From positions 6,138,325 to 6,202,324 of the forward strand of contig NZ_UPHU01000001.1 in assembly GCF_900566075.1 (NCBI RefSeq): DNA of 64,000 bases. The letters are read 5' to 3'. The notes below the pieces were generated by a model. That model saw nothing but the letters and a program-made list of their open reading frames with translations. It did not search any database and was not told the DNA's origin. Shown here in pieces: positions 10,581 through 20,547 of this stretch. How positions within the stretch are numbered: the stretch's first letter is position 1; every line of letters begins with the position of its first letter. The position numbers and the translations under genes were made by a program. The DNA is from Mycobacterium pseudokansasii (GTDB lineage Bacteria; Actinomycetota; Actinomycetes; Mycobacteriales; Mycobacteriaceae).

Positions 10581-13500
10581 CACAGGGCGCGAGCAGTCGC
10601 AAAAGCACCCCAAATCGGGCGATCTTGGGTGCTTTTGCGGCTGCTCGCGGCACTAACGAGCGCCGCGACGTGCGGCTGACCCGCTGGGTAGCGACGATCG
10701 CGGGCCTGATCGGGTTCGTATTGTCGGTCGCGACACCGCTGCTGCCCGTCGTGCAGACCACCGCGATGCTGAACTGGCCACACAATGGCCAACTCAATAG
10801 CGTGACGGCGCCGTTGATTTCCCTGACGCCCGTCGACCTGACCGCCACCGTGCCGTGTGAGGTGGTGCGCGGCATGCCGCCCCAAGGCGGGGTGGTGCTG
10901 GGCACCGCACCCAAGCAGGGCAAGGACGCCAACCTGCAGGCGATGTTCGTCGTCGTCAGCAGTCAGCGGGTCGACGTCACCGACCGCAACGTGGTGATCC
11001 TGTCGGTGCCGCGCGACGCGGTGGTCGGCGGCGCCAATTCGCCGGGATGTTCACGCATCGAGGTCACCTCGACGCACGCCGGAACGTTCGCCACCTTCGT
11101 CGGCCTCAAGGATCCCGGCGGGCAACCATTGCGCGGCGGCTTCCCCGATCCCAACCTGCGCCCCCAAATTGTCGGGGTATTCACCGACCTCACCGGACCC
11201 GCGCCACCCGGGCTACGGCTGTCGGCGACCATCGACACCCGGTTCTCCACCACCCCCACCACGATGAAACTGCTGGCGATCATCGGCGCGATCGCGGCCA
11301 CCGTCGTCGCGCTCGTCGCGCTGTGGCGCCTAGACCAGCTGGACGGCCGGCGGATGCGCCGGTGGATTCCGGCCAACTGGCGCACCTTCACCCTGCTCGA
11401 CGGCGTGGTGATCTTCGCCTTCCTGCTCTGGCACGTCATCGGCGCCAACTCCTCCGACGACGGCTACATCCTGGGCATGGCCCGCGTCGCCGACCGCGCC
11501 GGCTATATGTCCAACTACTTTCGCTGGTTCGGCAGCCCCGAGGACCCGTTCGGCTGGTACTACAACCTGCTGGCGCTGATGACCCACGTCAGCGACGCCA
11601 GCATCTGGATGCGGCTGCCAGACCTGTTCGCCGGGCTGGTGTGCTGGCTGCTGCTCTCACGTGAGGTGCTGCCCCGGCTGGGGCCCGCGGTGACCTCCAG
11701 CAAAGCCGCCAACTGGGCAGCGGCCACGGTCCTGCTGACCGCGTGGATGCCGTTCGACAACGGCCTGCGCCCCGAGGGCATCATCGCGCTGGGCTCGCTG
11801 GTCACCTACGTGCTGATCGAGCGGTCGATGCGCTATAGCCGGCTCACCCCGGCGGCGCTGGCGATCATCGCCGCCGCGTTCACGCTGGGCGTGCAGCCCA
11901 CCGGGCTGATCGCGGTGGCCGCGCTGGTGGCCGGCGGCCGCCCGATCCTGCGGATCTTCGTCAAACGCCACCGCCTGGTCGGCACATGGGCGTTGCTGTC
12001 GCCGATGCTGGCCGCCGGCACCATCATCCTGACCGTGGTGTTCGCCGACCAGACGCTGTCAACGGTGTTGGAAGCCACCAGGGTTCGCGGCAAAATCGGT
12101 CCCAGCCAGGCCTGGTACACCGAAAACCTGCGCTACTACTACCTCATCCTGCCCACCGTCGACGGCTCGCTGTCGCGCCGCTTCGGCTTTTTGATCACCG
12201 CCCTGTGCCTATTCACCGCGGTGTTTATCATGTTGCGGCGCAAGCGAATTCCCGGCGTGGCGCGCGGGCCGGCGTGGCGGTTGATGGGTGTCATCTTCGC
12301 CACCATGTTCTTCCTGATGTTCACCCCCACCAAGTGGGTGCACCACTTCGGGCTGTTCGCCGCGGTAGGGGCGGCAATGGCCGCGCTGACGACGGTGTTG
12401 GTGTCACCACAAGTGCTGCGCTGGTCGCGCAACCGGATGGCGTTCCTGGCGGCGGTGCTGTTCATGCTGGCGTTGTGCTGGGCCACCACCAACGGCTGGT
12501 GGTACGTCTCCAGCTACGGCGTACCGTTCAACAGCGCCATGCCGAAGATCGGCGGAATAACCGTCAGCACAACCTTTTTCGCGCTGTTCGCCATTGCCTT
12601 GGTGTATGCGGCCTGGTTGCATTTCGCACCCCGGGGCAGCGGTGAGGGCCGCCTGGCCCGGGCACTGACTTGGCCTTCTCAAGCGCCGGTCCCCCTGGCC
12701 GCGGGTTTCATGGCGCTGGTCTTCGTCGCGTCGATGGTGGCCGGGATCGTGCGCCAGTACCCCACCTACTCCAACGGCTGGTCCAACCTGCGGGCGTTCG
12801 TCGGCGGCTGCGGCCTGGCCGACGACGTGCTCGTCGAACCAGACCCCAACAACGGCTTCATGACCGCGCTGCCCGGCGATTACGGCCCGCTGGGGCCGCT
12901 GGGCGGCACCAACCCGACGGGCTTCACCCCCAACGGCGTGCCGGAGCACACCGTGGCCGAGGCGATCGTGATGAAACCCAACCAGCCCGGCACCGACTAC
13001 GACTGGGACGCGCCCACCAAGCTCAAGACCGCGGGCATCAACGGATCCACGGTCCCGCTGCCCTACCAGCTCGATCCCGCGCGCGTTCCGTTGGCCGGCA
13101 CCTACACCACCGGTCCGCAGCAGCAAAGCCGGCTCGCGTCGGCCTGGTACCTACTGCCCAAGCCGGACGACGGACATCCGCTGGTGGTGGTGACCGCCGC
13201 CGGCAAGATCGCCGGGCACAGCGTCCTGCACGGCTACACCCCCGGCCAGACGGTGGTGCTGGAATACGCCCGGCCCGGGCCGGGCGCGCTGGTGCCCGCC
13301 GGACGGCTGGTGCCCGACGACCTGTACGGGGAACAGCCCAAGGCCTGGCGCAATCTGCGGTTCGCCCGCGACACGATGCCCGCCGACGCCGTCGCGGTCC
13401 GAGTGGTCGCCGAGGACCTGTCGCTCACCCCGGAGGACTGGATCGCGATAACCCCGCCGCGGGTGCCGGAGCTGCGTTCCCTGCAGGAGTACGTCGGCTC

Positions 13501-13858
13501 CACGCAACCGGTGCTGCTGGACTGGGCGGTCGGGCTGGCGTTCCCGTGTCAACAGCCGATGCTGCACGTCAACGGCGTCACCGAAATCCCGAAATTCCGC
13601 ATCACGCCGGACTACAACGCCAAGAAACTGGACACCGACACCTGGGAAGACGGCGTCAACGGCGGCCTGCTGGGAATCACCGACCTGCTGCTGCGCGCCC
13701 ATGTCATGGCGACCTATCTGTCGCGCGACTGGGCCCGCGACTGGGGATCGCTGCGCAAGTTCGACACCCTGGTCGATGCCCCGCCGGCGCAACTGGACTT
13801 GGGTACCGCGACCCGCGGCGGGTTGTGGTCGCCGGGCAAGATCCGCATCGGCCCCTGA
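10577..13858 (+). CDS. embB: Arabinosyltransferase EmbB (ethambutol target family)
   Basis: 1,093 residues (1,098 recalled for Mtb). Partner of EmbA in making the branched hexa-arabinofuranosyl ends of arabinogalactan. The catalytic-loop acidic pair of [10 protein letters not shown] is Asp294-Asp295. Met301 (codon 11477-11479) corresponds to Mtb Met306, Gly401 to Gly406 and the Gln of GPSQAWY to Gln497, so the main ethambutol-resistance positions carry wild-type-like residues. A neighbouring position reads PFDNG where I recall PFNNG in Mtb. The C-terminal carbohydrate-binding domain contains [12 protein letters not shown]. The start overlaps the embA stop by ATGA, so translation is likely coupled. 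A long hairpin lies just inside the gene. Confidence 0.98.
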   Translation: MTQGASSRKSTPNRAILGAFAAARGTNERRDVRLTRWVATIAGLIGFVLSVATPLLPVVQTTAMLNWPHNGQLNSVTAPLISLTPVDLTATVPCEVVRGMPPQGGVVLGTAPKQGKDANLQAMFVVVSSQRVDVTDRNVVILSVPRDAVVGGANSPGCSRIEVTSTHAGTFATFVGLKDPGGQPLRGGFPDPNLRPQIVGVFTDLTGPAPPGLRLSATIDTRFSTTPTTMKLLAIIGAIAATVVALVALWRLDQLDGRRMRRWIPANWRTFTLLDGVVIFAFLLWHVIGANSSDDGYILGMARVADRAGYMSNYFRWFGSPEDPFGWYYNLLALMTHVSDASIWMRLPDLFAGLVCWLLLSREVLPRLGPAVTSSKAANWAAATVLLTAWMPFDNGLRPEGIIALGSLVTYVLIERSMRYSRLTPAALAIIAAAFTLGVQPTGLIAVAALVAGGRPILRIFVKRHRLVGTWALLSPMLAAGTIILTVVFADQTLSTVLEATRVRGKIGPSQAWYTENLRYYYLILPTVDGSLSRRFGFLITALCLFTAVFIMLRRKRIPGVARGPAWRLMGVIFATMFFLMFTPTKWVHHFGLFAAVGAAMAALTTVLVSPQVLRWSRNRMAFLAAVLFMLALCWATTNGWWYVSSYGVPFNSAMPKIGGITVSTTFFALFAIALVYAAWLHFAPRGSGEGRLARALTWPSQAPVPLAAGFMALVFVASMVAGIVRQYPTYSNGWSNLRAFVGGCGLADDVLVEPDPNNGFMTALPGDYGPLGPLGGTNPTGFTPNGVPEHTVAEAIVMKPNQPGTDYDWDAPTKLKTAGINGSTVPLPYQLDPARVPLAGTYTTGPQQQSRLASAWYLLPKPDDGHPLVVVTAAGKIAGHSVLHGYTPGQTVVLEYARPGPGALVPAGRLVPDDLYGEQPKAWRNLRFARDTMPADAVAVRVVAEDLSLTPEDWIAITPPRVPELRSLQEYVGSTQPVLLDWAVGLAFPCQQPMLHVNGVTEIPKFRITPDYNAKKLDTDTWEDGVNGGLLGITDLLLRAHVMATYLSRDWARDWGSLRKFDTLVDAPPAQLDLGTATRGGLWSPGKIRIGP
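10589..10650 (+). promoter_or_regulatory. Long stem-loop in the first codons of embB
   Basis: CGCGAGCAG (10589-10597) pairs with CTGCTCGCG (10642-10650). T10598 faces G10641, a wobble pair in RNA. CGCAAAAGCACCC (10599-10611) pairs with GGGTGCTTTTGCG (10628-10640). With small bulges the helix can extend towards a tight loop around 10617-10622. It begins 12 bases after the embB ATG. A structure just downstream of a start that overlaps the previous stop could help ribosome re-initiation or protect the message. The peptide encoded here ([14 protein letters not shown]) resembles Mtb EmbB, so the hairpin is probably conserved. Confidence 0.65.
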
Positions 13859-13946
13859 GGCCGAGCCTGCGCCCAGCGCGGGCTCAGCCGCTCGACGCAC
13901 GCGCTGGCCGCAGTTTCGACGACGTGACCGCAGACTCGCGGCCCGC

Positions 13947-15407
13947 TCACCGCGTGATCGGCGCGGTCCGGCCGACGACGGCGCCGTCGGCGGCCAGCGC
14001 CTCTAGCTGGTAGTAGCCATCGGAATTCCCGGACAGCGGGATCGGGGTGTCATAGCCCGCCCAGGCGACGGTGGTTTGTGGCGTCATGGTGTTGCTTTCC
14101 CGGCCGTGCAGCAACCGCCACCGGTTCACCCTGGTGGTGCCGTTCCACACGGCGTGGGCGGTATCGCCGGCAAAGGTCAGCTCAGGGGGTTCGACGGGAT
14201 CGCCGGTCCACTCGTCGAGGAACGCCCGATAGGTACCGCCAGGCAAGCTGGCGTCGAACACCATCTCTCCACCCGCGGTGAACTCGGAGATGTGTTCGGC
14301 GGTGCCCCATCCGGAGAAGGTGTTGCCGCCCTGCAGCTGCTGCAGGTTGCCCATGGCGCCCACGCTGAGATCCCCCGGATGCCGCTGAGCGCGAAGCAGT
14401 GTCGCGCGGCCGGCATCGAAATCCAGGCGAATCCATTTCAGGCTGGTCGGCACGGAGCCGCCGTCTTTTTGTCCCAGGCTGCCCTCGAAGTGGTTGTCGA
14501 ACAACGTGATCGTGTTGGCGTCGGGCATCTCCACGTCGTGCTGGTAGGCGAAGTCGACGCCGTCGCCGAGGGCGAACGTGGACTGCTTACCACCCAGTCG
14601 CCAGTTGATGGCGCCGGTGCGGCAATCGACATTGAAAACCGTGGAGAGGGCGCGCATGCTGATCACCAGGTTGCCCGCCGGGTCCAGCGCGATCGAGTTC
14701 ATGTGGTACACGTCGAGCGTTTGACCGGCGGTGTATTTCGCCGGCGAGTCGCTGATCGGGACGTGGCTCAACGCATCCCATTGGAACAGCGTCTGTTTCG
14801 TTGCCACGTCGACAATCGAGGCGGTGCAGTTGTAGAGCCGCCCGTCTTTGGGTCCGCCGACAGCCGTCAGGTCGGCCGCCACCTCCGGGTAGGACGTGAT
14901 CAGGGCGCGGCCGTCCGGGGTGAGCCGGAATTCGTGGATATCCGACGACAGTTCACCGCCGGGCGTCACAGCGCTGATCACGTTGTAATGGTCGTCGGCG
15001 ATGTAGCTGGCGCCGAGGCCGTGGCCCCACTGCTTGCGGCCCTGCCACCAGGTGAGCACCGGCTTGCCCCGGTAGTGCTGGACGCGGAGATTGCCGGCGG
15101 TCTCCCCGGCCGGAAGTTGGCGCTGCCACACCACATGTCCGGCCTTGTCGGCGACGACGAGCACACAGGGGCGCGACCCGGCCCCAAGATGGGCGGCCGT
15201 TGTTCCGGAGACGAAGAATACATAGCCGGGTGCACCGCCGGGCTTGTTGACGTTGACGGTGTACCCCAGCGATTGCGCCGAGACTGTCGGTGCCGCGGAG
15301 TTCGCCGACTTGTGCTCGCGCGTACCCACCGCAATCAGCCCGCCCGCGAGAATGGCACTCATGGCGGCACCGAGTTGTCGCCGCGAAATCCGCAATTCGC
15401 CTGTCAT
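13947..15407 (-). CDS. Arylsulfotransferase (ASST)-like secreted protein
   Basis: 486 residues from the ATG at 15407. The longer frame to 15530 adds residues with no signal character. The N-terminus RISRRQLGAAM followed by a hydrophobic stretch (SAILAGGLIAVG) looks like a Tat signal peptide or membrane anchor. The body has repeated beta-propeller blade motifs (VVADKAGHVVWQRQLP, DIHEFRLTPDGRALI, VYHMNSIALDPAGNLVISMR, YQHDVEMPDANTITLFDNH), matching the arylsulfotransferase Pfam family (Arylsulfotran_2 type). Such proteins move sulfate between aryl compounds or act as uncharacterised propellers. The DIHEF, YHMNSI and YQHDVE histidines resemble the conserved His of the family. It is convergent with embB and replaces the unrelated Rv3796 found there in Mtb. 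Confidence 0.75.
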   Translation of the reverse strand: MTGELRISRRQLGAAMSAILAGGLIAVGTREHKSANSAAPTVSAQSLGYTVNVNKPGGAPGYVFFVSGTTAAHLGAGSRPCVLVVADKAGHVVWQRQLPAGETAGNLRVQHYRGKPVLTWWQGRKQWGHGLGASYIADDHYNVISAVTPGGELSSDIHEFRLTPDGRALITSYPEVAADLTAVGGPKDGRLYNCTASIVDVATKQTLFQWDALSHVPISDSPAKYTAGQTLDVYHMNSIALDPAGNLVISMRALSTVFNVDCRTGAINWRLGGKQSTFALGDGVDFAYQHDVEMPDANTITLFDNHFEGSLGQKDGGSVPTSLKWIRLDFDAGRATLLRAQRHPGDLSVGAMGNLQQLQGGNTFSGWGTAEHISEFTAGGEMVFDASLPGGTYRAFLDEWTGDPVEPPELTFAGDTAHAVWNGTTRVNRWRLLHGRESNTMTPQTTVAWAGYDTPIPLSGNSDGYYQLEALAADGAVVGRTAPITR

Positions 15408-15593
15408 GGGCCTGGTTTCGCTGTGGAAATCACGCTGACCATCCGACTCCTCCGAGAGCTCCGGGCACCGCGGCCCGCCGCTGTGGTTATACACCAGTTG
15501 CGGCGGCGGGCACGCCGAACCAACTGCCAATCCAATGAGGTTTCGGCGGCGCCAATGCCGTCAATATCTAGTGCGGGTCGGGCAAACCAATAG

Positions 15594-16136
15594 ATGAAGA
15601 CGGTGGGGGCCATGCGCAGGCTGATGCGGAATTTGACGTACACGGCAGCAATCACTTTGGTGACGTGCCCGGCAGCGCTGATCACGGGTGGAGCTGCGGC
15701 GGCCAATCCGGGGGCGAGCGGGCCCACCAGGGTGGCGTTGGGGGCCGCGATGCGGCAATGTGATTACAGCCGCACCTCCGTCGCGCCGAGGTTGCCGGCG
15801 GTTTCGCCGCCTACGGGCACCGGCTCGGCGCTGATCCACCGAGCGGGATCGCAGGCGGTCGCCGAGGTACACCTGATCAACCCCGCACAACCGGGGATGC
15901 ACTACGACGTCGGCCTGATCCAGGCGCCGCGCCCGGCCACTGGCTCGTGCGGCCCCGGCGCCCCGGGCACCGCTTTCGCCAGCCTTGACCTCGACGCGGG
16001 CGGGACGGGGACGGTGACCGTCCAGGACACGGTGCGACAGGGTACGACGGGCGTGTGGGTGATCGTCGAGCGTCCCAACCCCAATTCCCAAGACCCCGCC
16101 GAGTTCTATACCTCCGAGTTCCTGGTGCCCATGTAG
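15594..16136 (+). CDS. Small exported protein of unknown function
   Basis: 180 residues with an N-terminal signal peptide: basic MRRLMRNL, hydrophobic core YTAAITLVTCPAALITGGAA and a likely cleavage after AAA (AAAANPG). An alternative start at 15612 also keeps the signal. The mature part is Thr/Pro/Gly-rich, with two cysteines (MRQCDYS and GSCGPG) that could form a disulfide and a beta-rich C-terminus (TGVWVIVERPNP, FYTSEFLVPM). It resembles small secreted mycobacterial proteins of unknown role. It is transcribed divergently from the arylsulfotransferase-like gene with under 190 bp between the starts. Confidence 0.75.
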   Translation: MKTVGAMRRLMRNLTYTAAITLVTCPAALITGGAAAANPGASGPTRVALGAAMRQCDYSRTSVAPRLPAVSPPTGTGSALIHRAGSQAVAEVHLINPAQPGMHYDVGLIQAPRPATGSCGPGAPGTAFASLDLDAGGTGTVTVQDTVRQGTTGVWVIVERPNPNSQDPAEFYTSEFLVPM

Positions 16137-16183
16137 CCCATGCGGGCCGCCCGCGCGCTTGACTGACGAATGCCGGAGACCCG

Positions 16184-16201
16184 CGGGACTTCGGTCCCTA
16201 C
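16184..16201. promoter_or_regulatory. DosR-box-like palindrome (GGGAC-TTCG-GTCCC)
   Basis: GGGACTTCGGTCCC at 16185-16198 is a perfect GGGAC/GTCCC inverted repeat. It matches 12 of 14 core positions of the dormancy regulator DosR consensus (GGGACTWWAGTCCC). It lies about 70 bp upstream of the membrane-protein start at 16268, a fitting distance for a DosR-activated promoter. It also lies 48 bp after the stop of the preceding gene, so a short terminator hairpin is an alternative, though no T-run follows. Confidence 0.4.
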
Positions 16202-16267
16202 CGCCGCCGGCCGTCTCATGATGCGATTCAAGGTGATTCGTCAATGGCGTCGGATGGAGGTATGGCC

Positions 16268-16735
16268 ATGAACGTCTCACCTGATTCGCAGTCCCGAACC
16301 CGGATGTTCGCCCGGGTGCTCGGACCCTTCCTGGTGATCGTCGACCTGACGGCCGTGGTGCGTGCCGCCGACATGCAGACCCTGCTTTCGCAGTTCGAAG
16401 CGAACTCCCTGTGGACCTGGGTGACCGGGGCGTTCGTCTTACTGTTCGGCTTGGTGATGGTGGCCGGTCACCAATCGTGGCGCGGAGCCCCGGCGATCAT
16501 CGTGTCCGTGCTGGGCTGGCTGGTCACGCTGCGTGGACTCTTGCTGTTGGCATTTCCCAGGGCTTTCGTGTCGCTTGCCAACAGCATGATCGGCGCGCAG
16601 GCCGTGTGGGTGAGCTTGTGCCTGGTCGCCACGCTGGTCGGGCTGTATCTGACCTACGTCGGCTGGGCGCCGACGCCCAGCAGGCCGACACAACACACAG
16701 CCACGGCAAGGCCGGATCTGCCGCGCGCCGCGTGA
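16268..16735 (+). CDS. Four-helix integral membrane protein, unknown function
   Basis: 155 residues. The ATG at 16268 is chosen because GGAGG at 16256-16260 sits 7 bases before it; the in-frame ATG at 16262 is too close. Four hydrophobic segments are visible: VLGPFLVIVDLTAVV, TWVTGAFVLLFGLVMVAG, APAIIVSVLGWLVTLRGLLLLAF and VWVSLCLVATLVGLYLTYVG. The polar C-terminus is Thr/Pro/Arg-rich. I do not recognise a named family. The stop overlaps the GTG of the following lipoprotein gene (GTGA), so the two probably form an operon and may work together in the envelope. A DosR-like palindrome upstream hints at hypoxia control. Confidence 0.75.
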   Translation: MNVSPDSQSRTRMFARVLGPFLVIVDLTAVVRAADMQTLLSQFEANSLWTWVTGAFVLLFGLVMVAGHQSWRGAPAIIVSVLGWLVTLRGLLLLAFPRAFVSLANSMIGAQAVWVSLCLVATLVGLYLTYVGWAPTPSRPTQHTATARPDLPRAA

Positions 16736-17055
16736 GCAAGCCCCGCAGCGCCTCGACGCGCGCCCGGATCGTCGGCCGGGCAGCGGCGACGGCGGTGCTC
16801 GTCAGCGGATGCGGCATGCCCAGCGGGGGTGGTACGGCCGCGTCGTCGCCCGGTACGACCACGCCGTCCACCGCCGACAGTGGCTCGTCGGCGGTGGAAC
16901 AGGATGTGGTGGTCAGGCTCGACACCGCTCAACCGGATCGGCCGGTGGGTGTGCACTTCGGTCGCCACCCGGCGATATATCTGTTGGAACGCGACGATCC
17001 TCATTTCGCGACGTGGCTGGCGGTCCTGCAGCGAAGCCTGAACGAGGGAACATAA
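16732..17055 (+). CDS. Small putative lipoprotein
   Basis: 107 residues from a GTG overlapping the previous stop (GTGA). A basic N-terminus (KPRSASTRARIVGRAA) and short hydrophobic stretch lead to the lipobox VSGC with lipidated Cys27, followed by a Gly/Ser/Thr-rich linker. The C-terminal part (VEQDVVVRLDTAQPDRPVGV, AIYLLERDDPHFATWLAVLQ) is a compact unrecognised domain. Prediction: anchored at the outer face of the plasma membrane. Coupling to the four-helix membrane protein suggests a shared role. Confidence 0.6.
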   Translation: MSKPRSASTRARIVGRAAATAVLVSGCGMPSGGGTAASSPGTTTPSTADSGSSAVEQDVVVRLDTAQPDRPVGVHFGRHPAIYLLERDDPHFATWLAVLQRSLNEGT

Positions 17056-17191
17056 GTTCGGTTCGCGTACGCGGTGGCGGGTCCGCGGCTCACCCCGGTT
17101 GAGCCCGCATAGCAGCTGTATGTCTTTGCGCCGCAAGTCGTTTGAGGTGTCCGTGAACCGGTGTTCGAGACGTCTAGACATATATAAAACC

Positions 17192-17210
17192 TATGTAATA
17201 GTGTCGCGGG
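17192..17210 (+). promoter_or_regulatory. AT-rich promoter just before fadE35
   Basis: In an otherwise GC-rich context, 17178-17199 is AT-rich and contains TATGTAAT (17192-17199), a reasonable -10 element, 11 bases before the ATG at 17211. Transcription would start within a few bases of the ATG, and no clear ribosome binding site is present, so the message may be leaderless or nearly so. ACATA (17178-17182) and TATGT (17192-17196) form a short inverted repeat that could also be an operator. Confidence 0.4.
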
Positions 17211-18983
17211 ATGAGCGAATACCTGCTGGAGGCTGTGGACCGGCTGCCGTTTTCGACACCGGAAAAAGCCGGGCGCTACCGCACCGAGAATTACCAGGGC
17301 GCCACCGGTCTCAACTGGTACCTCACCGATCCCACGCTGCAGTTCACCATGGCGTACTACCTGCAGCCCGACGAACTGGGGGTCGCCGAGTCTCATTTGA
17401 CCCGCATCGGTGAGCTGATGGGCGGCCCGGTGACGCGCTGGGCCGAGGAGACCGACCGCAATCCCCCACAGCTGGAACGCTACGACCGGTGGGGCCATGA
17501 CATCAGCCGGGTGGTGATGCCGGAATCGTTCACCCGGTCCAAGCGGGCCATTCTGCACGCCCAGCAAGCCTTGCGCGACGACGCCAAGCGGGCCGGCGTG
17601 AGCCCGTCGCTGCCACTGTTCGCTTCCAACTATCTGCTCAACCAGGCCGACATCGGGATGGCCTGCGCGCTGGGCACCGGCGGCAACATGGTGCGGTCAC
17701 TGGCGACGGCCTACGCGCCGCCCGATGTGCGCGACTACGTCCTGGGCAAACTCAACTCCGGCGAGTGGGACGGCGAGGCGGCACAGCTGATGACCGAGCG
17801 CACCGGGGGCTCCGACCTGGGCGCGCTGGAAACCACCGCGACCCGCAACGGCGACGCCTGGCTGCTGAACGGCTTCAAATGGTTTGCCTCCAATTGCGCC
17901 GGGGAGGCGTTTGTGGTGCTGGCCAAACCCGAGGGCGCCCCCGACTCGACCCGGGGGGTGGCGTCGTTCCTGGTGTTGCGGACACGTCGGGACGGCTCCC
18001 GCAACGGCGTGCGCGTCCGGCGGCTGAAGGACAAACTCGGGACCCGCTCGGTCGCCTCCGGCGAGATCGAGTTCGTCGACGCCGAAGCCTTTCTGCTGTC
18101 CGGTGAACCGCAGGCTGATTCCGGGCCGGCCGACGGCAAGGGACTTGGCCGCATGATGGAACTGACCAACACGTTACGGCTGGGCACCGCATCGTTCGCC
18201 GTCGGCAATGCGCGCCGTGCCCTGGTCGAGTCGCTGTGCTATACCCGCCAGCGGCGGGCGTTCGGCGAGGCGTTGATCGACAAACCGCTGATCCGGCGCA
18301 AGCTGGCGGAGATGATCGTCGACGTCGAAGCCGCGCTGGCGCTGATTTTCGACGGCACCGGCGCCCCTAATCACCGTCAGCCCCAAGCGATTCGGCAACG
18401 TATCGCGGTACCGGTGACCAAGCTGCGGGTGTGCCGGCTCGGGCTCACCGCCGCGTCCGACGCGGTCGAGATGCACGGCGGCAACGGCTACATCGAGACT
18501 TGGCCGGTGGCCCGGATTTTGCGGGATGCGCAGGTCAACACCATCTGGGAGGGTTCCGACAACATCCTGTGTCTGGACGTGCGCCGCGGCATGCAACAGT
18601 CGCGGGCGCACGAGCCGCTGCTGGCCCGCATGCGCGATGCGGTGTCGGTGTCCGACGATGACGACACGACGCGCCTGGTGTCGCGGCGCATCGAGGATCT
18701 CGATGCGGCGATCACGGCGTGGACGAAGCTGGACCGGGATCTGGCCGAGGCGCGGCTGTACCCGCTGGCGCAGTTCATGGGCGACGTCTATGCCGGGGCG
18801 TTGCTCACCGAGCAGGCGGCGTGGGAGCGGGCCGCCCGCGGCACCGACCGCAAGGCGCTCGTCGCCCGGCTATACGCGCAGCGGTATCTGGCCGATCGCG
18901 GCCCATTGCGCGGCCTCGACACCGAATCCGACGAAGCGCTGCAGCGCTTCGACGAACTTGTGGCGGGCGCCCTCACGCTGTAG
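17211..18983 (+). CDS. fadE35: Acyl-CoA dehydrogenase FadE35 (AidB-like)
   Basis: 590 residues, the long AidB-like branch of the acyl-CoA dehydrogenases (flavin enzymes that introduce a trans-2 double bond into acyl-CoA). Visible: the central FAD/substrate region AQLMTERTGGSDLGALET, FKWFASNCAGEAFVVLAKPE, the C-terminal helical domain with LGTASFAVGNARRALVESL and RRAFGEALIDKPL, and the hallmark AVEMHGGNGYIETWPVARIL followed by TIWEGSDNI. The substrate is unknown; the position between emb and mycolate genes suggests a cell-envelope lipid. The start is supported by the conserved N-terminus (LPFSTPEKAGRY). It is convergent with accD4, with 10 bp between stops. Confidence 0.93.
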   Translation: MSEYLLEAVDRLPFSTPEKAGRYRTENYQGATGLNWYLTDPTLQFTMAYYLQPDELGVAESHLTRIGELMGGPVTRWAEETDRNPPQLERYDRWGHDISRVVMPESFTRSKRAILHAQQALRDDAKRAGVSPSLPLFASNYLLNQADIGMACALGTGGNMVRSLATAYAPPDVRDYVLGKLNSGEWDGEAAQLMTERTGGSDLGALETTATRNGDAWLLNGFKWFASNCAGEAFVVLAKPEGAPDSTRGVASFLVLRTRRDGSRNGVRVRRLKDKLGTRSVASGEIEFVDAEAFLLSGEPQADSGPADGKGLGRMMELTNTLRLGTASFAVGNARRALVESLCYTRQRRAFGEALIDKPLIRRKLAEMIVDVEAALALIFDGTGAPNHRQPQAIRQRIAVPVTKLRVCRLGLTAASDAVEMHGGNGYIETWPVARILRDAQVNTIWEGSDNILCLDVRRGMQQSRAHEPLLARMRDAVSVSDDDDTTRLVSRRIEDLDAAITAWTKLDRDLAEARLYPLAQFMGDVYAGALLTEQAAWERAARGTDRKALVARLYAQRYLADRGPLRGLDTESDEALQRFDELVAGALTL

Positions 18984-18993
18984 CGCCACCGGG

Positions 18994-20547
18994 CTACACC
19001 GGGATCAGCCCGTGCTTACGGCCTAGCCGCTGCCACTGCTGCTTATCCCGCAGTATGTGCATGGACTTGCGCAGCAGCAGCCGGGTTTCGTGCGGATCGA
19101 TGACCGCGTCGATAAACCCGCGCTCGGCGGCGATCCATGGAATCGCCATGTTGAGGTTGTAGTTCTCGATGAAAGACTTCCGAATCGCCTGCGCTTCGGG
19201 CGCATTGGGGTCCGGGAAGCGTTTCATCAGCAGCTGCGCCGCCCCCTCGGCACCGATCACCGCAATCCGCGCGGTCGGCCACGCGAAGTTGAAGTCGGCG
19301 GTCAGCTGCCGGGAGCCCATCACCGCGTACGCGCCGCCGTAGGACTTGCGGACCGTGATGGTCACCTTCGGTACGTCGGCCTCGACCACGGAGTACAGGA
19401 ACCGCCCGCCGCGCTTGATGATGCCCCGCTTCTCCTCCTCGGCTCCCGGCAGAAATCCGGGGGTGTCGACCACGAACACCAGCGGGATCTGGAAGGAATC
19501 ACAGAATCTGATGAACCGCGCCGCCTTGTCGGAAGCCTCATTGTCGATGGCCCCGGACATGTGCATGGGCTGGTTGGCGATCACGCCCACCGGACGCCCG
19601 TCGACCCGGGCGTACCCGGTGATGATGGCCGGCCCGTGCTGGGCGGCGACGTCCAGAAAGTCACCGTCGTCGAAGATGCGCAGCAGGATCTCGTGCATGT
19701 CGTAGGCCGCATTGTCGGAGTCCGGCACGATCGAGTCGAGTTCCAGGTCGGTCGGGGTGATCTCCGGTTCCAGCCCGGGATTGATGGCCGGCGGCTTGCC
19801 GAAGCAGTTGGACGGCAAAAACGACAGGAAGTCGCGCACGTACTGGAACGCCTCGGCTTCGGAGTTCACCACGTGGTGGATGTTGCCGTAGCGGGCCTGC
19901 GCGTCGGAGCCGCCGAGTTCGTCGAGGGTGACGTCCTCGCCGGTGACCTCACGGATCACGTCGGGTCCGGTGACGAAGAAGTAGCCCTGGTCACGCACCG
20001 AGACCAGCAGGTCGTCCTGGATCGGCGAATACACCGCTCCCCCGGCGCACTTGCCGAAGATGAGGGAGATCTGCGGCACCACCCCGGACAGTGCCTCGTG
20101 GCGTTGGCCCAGCTCGGCGTACCACGCCAACGACGTGACGGCGTCCTGGATGCGGGCGCCGCCGGAGTCCTGGATGCCGACGATCGGGCAGCCGACCATC
20201 GCGCACCACTCCATCAGCCGGGCCACCTTGCGGCCGAACATCTCCCCGACCGTGCCGCCGAACACCGTCTGGTCGTGCGAGAAGACCCCGACCGGGCGGC
20301 CGTCGATCAGGCCGTGCCCGGTCACCACCCCGTCGCCGTAGAGTGCGTTAGGGTCGCCCGGAGTGCGGCACAACGCCCCGATCTCGAAGAAGGTGCCCGG
20401 GTCCACCAGGTCGTACACGCGGGCGCGAGCACTGGGAATGCCCTTCTTGTCGCGCTTGGCGGCGGCCTTCTCACCGCCGGGCTCCTTGGCCAGCTCCAGC
20501 TTTTCGCGTAGTTCGGCCAGCAGCTCGGCGGTGGTCTTCGTGCTCAC
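18994..20547 (-). CDS. accD4: Acyl-CoA carboxylase beta subunit AccD4
   Basis: 517 residues, GTG start overlapping the pks13 stop (GTGA). Carboxyltransferase subunit of the long-chain acyl-CoA carboxylase that makes the carboxylated extender (2-carboxy-C24/C26-acyl) condensed by Pks13 in mycolic acid synthesis. It works with biotinylated AccA3 and the AccD5/AccE5 subunits encoded elsewhere. The two crotonase-like halves are visible: [20 protein letters not shown] and [11 protein letters not shown] in the N-half, [14 protein letters not shown] and [12 protein letters not shown] in the C-half, with oxyanion-hole glycines. Last gene of the fadD32-pks13-accD4 operon. Confidence 0.97.
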   Translation of the reverse strand: MSTKTTAELLAELREKLELAKEPGGEKAAAKRDKKGIPSARARVYDLVDPGTFFEIGALCRTPGDPNALYGDGVVTGHGLIDGRPVGVFSHDQTVFGGTVGEMFGRKVARLMEWCAMVGCPIVGIQDSGGARIQDAVTSLAWYAELGQRHEALSGVVPQISLIFGKCAGGAVYSPIQDDLLVSVRDQGYFFVTGPDVIREVTGEDVTLDELGGSDAQARYGNIHHVVNSEAEAFQYVRDFLSFLPSNCFGKPPAINPGLEPEITPTDLELDSIVPDSDNAAYDMHEILLRIFDDGDFLDVAAQHGPAIITGYARVDGRPVGVIANQPMHMSGAIDNEASDKAARFIRFCDSFQIPLVFVVDTPGFLPGAEEEKRGIIKRGGRFLYSVVEADVPKVTITVRKSYGGAYAVMGSRQLTADFNFAWPTARIAVIGAEGAAQLLMKRFPDPNAPEAQAIRKSFIENYNLNMAIPWIAAERGFIDAVIDPHETRLLLRKSMHILRDKQQWQRLGRKHGLIPV

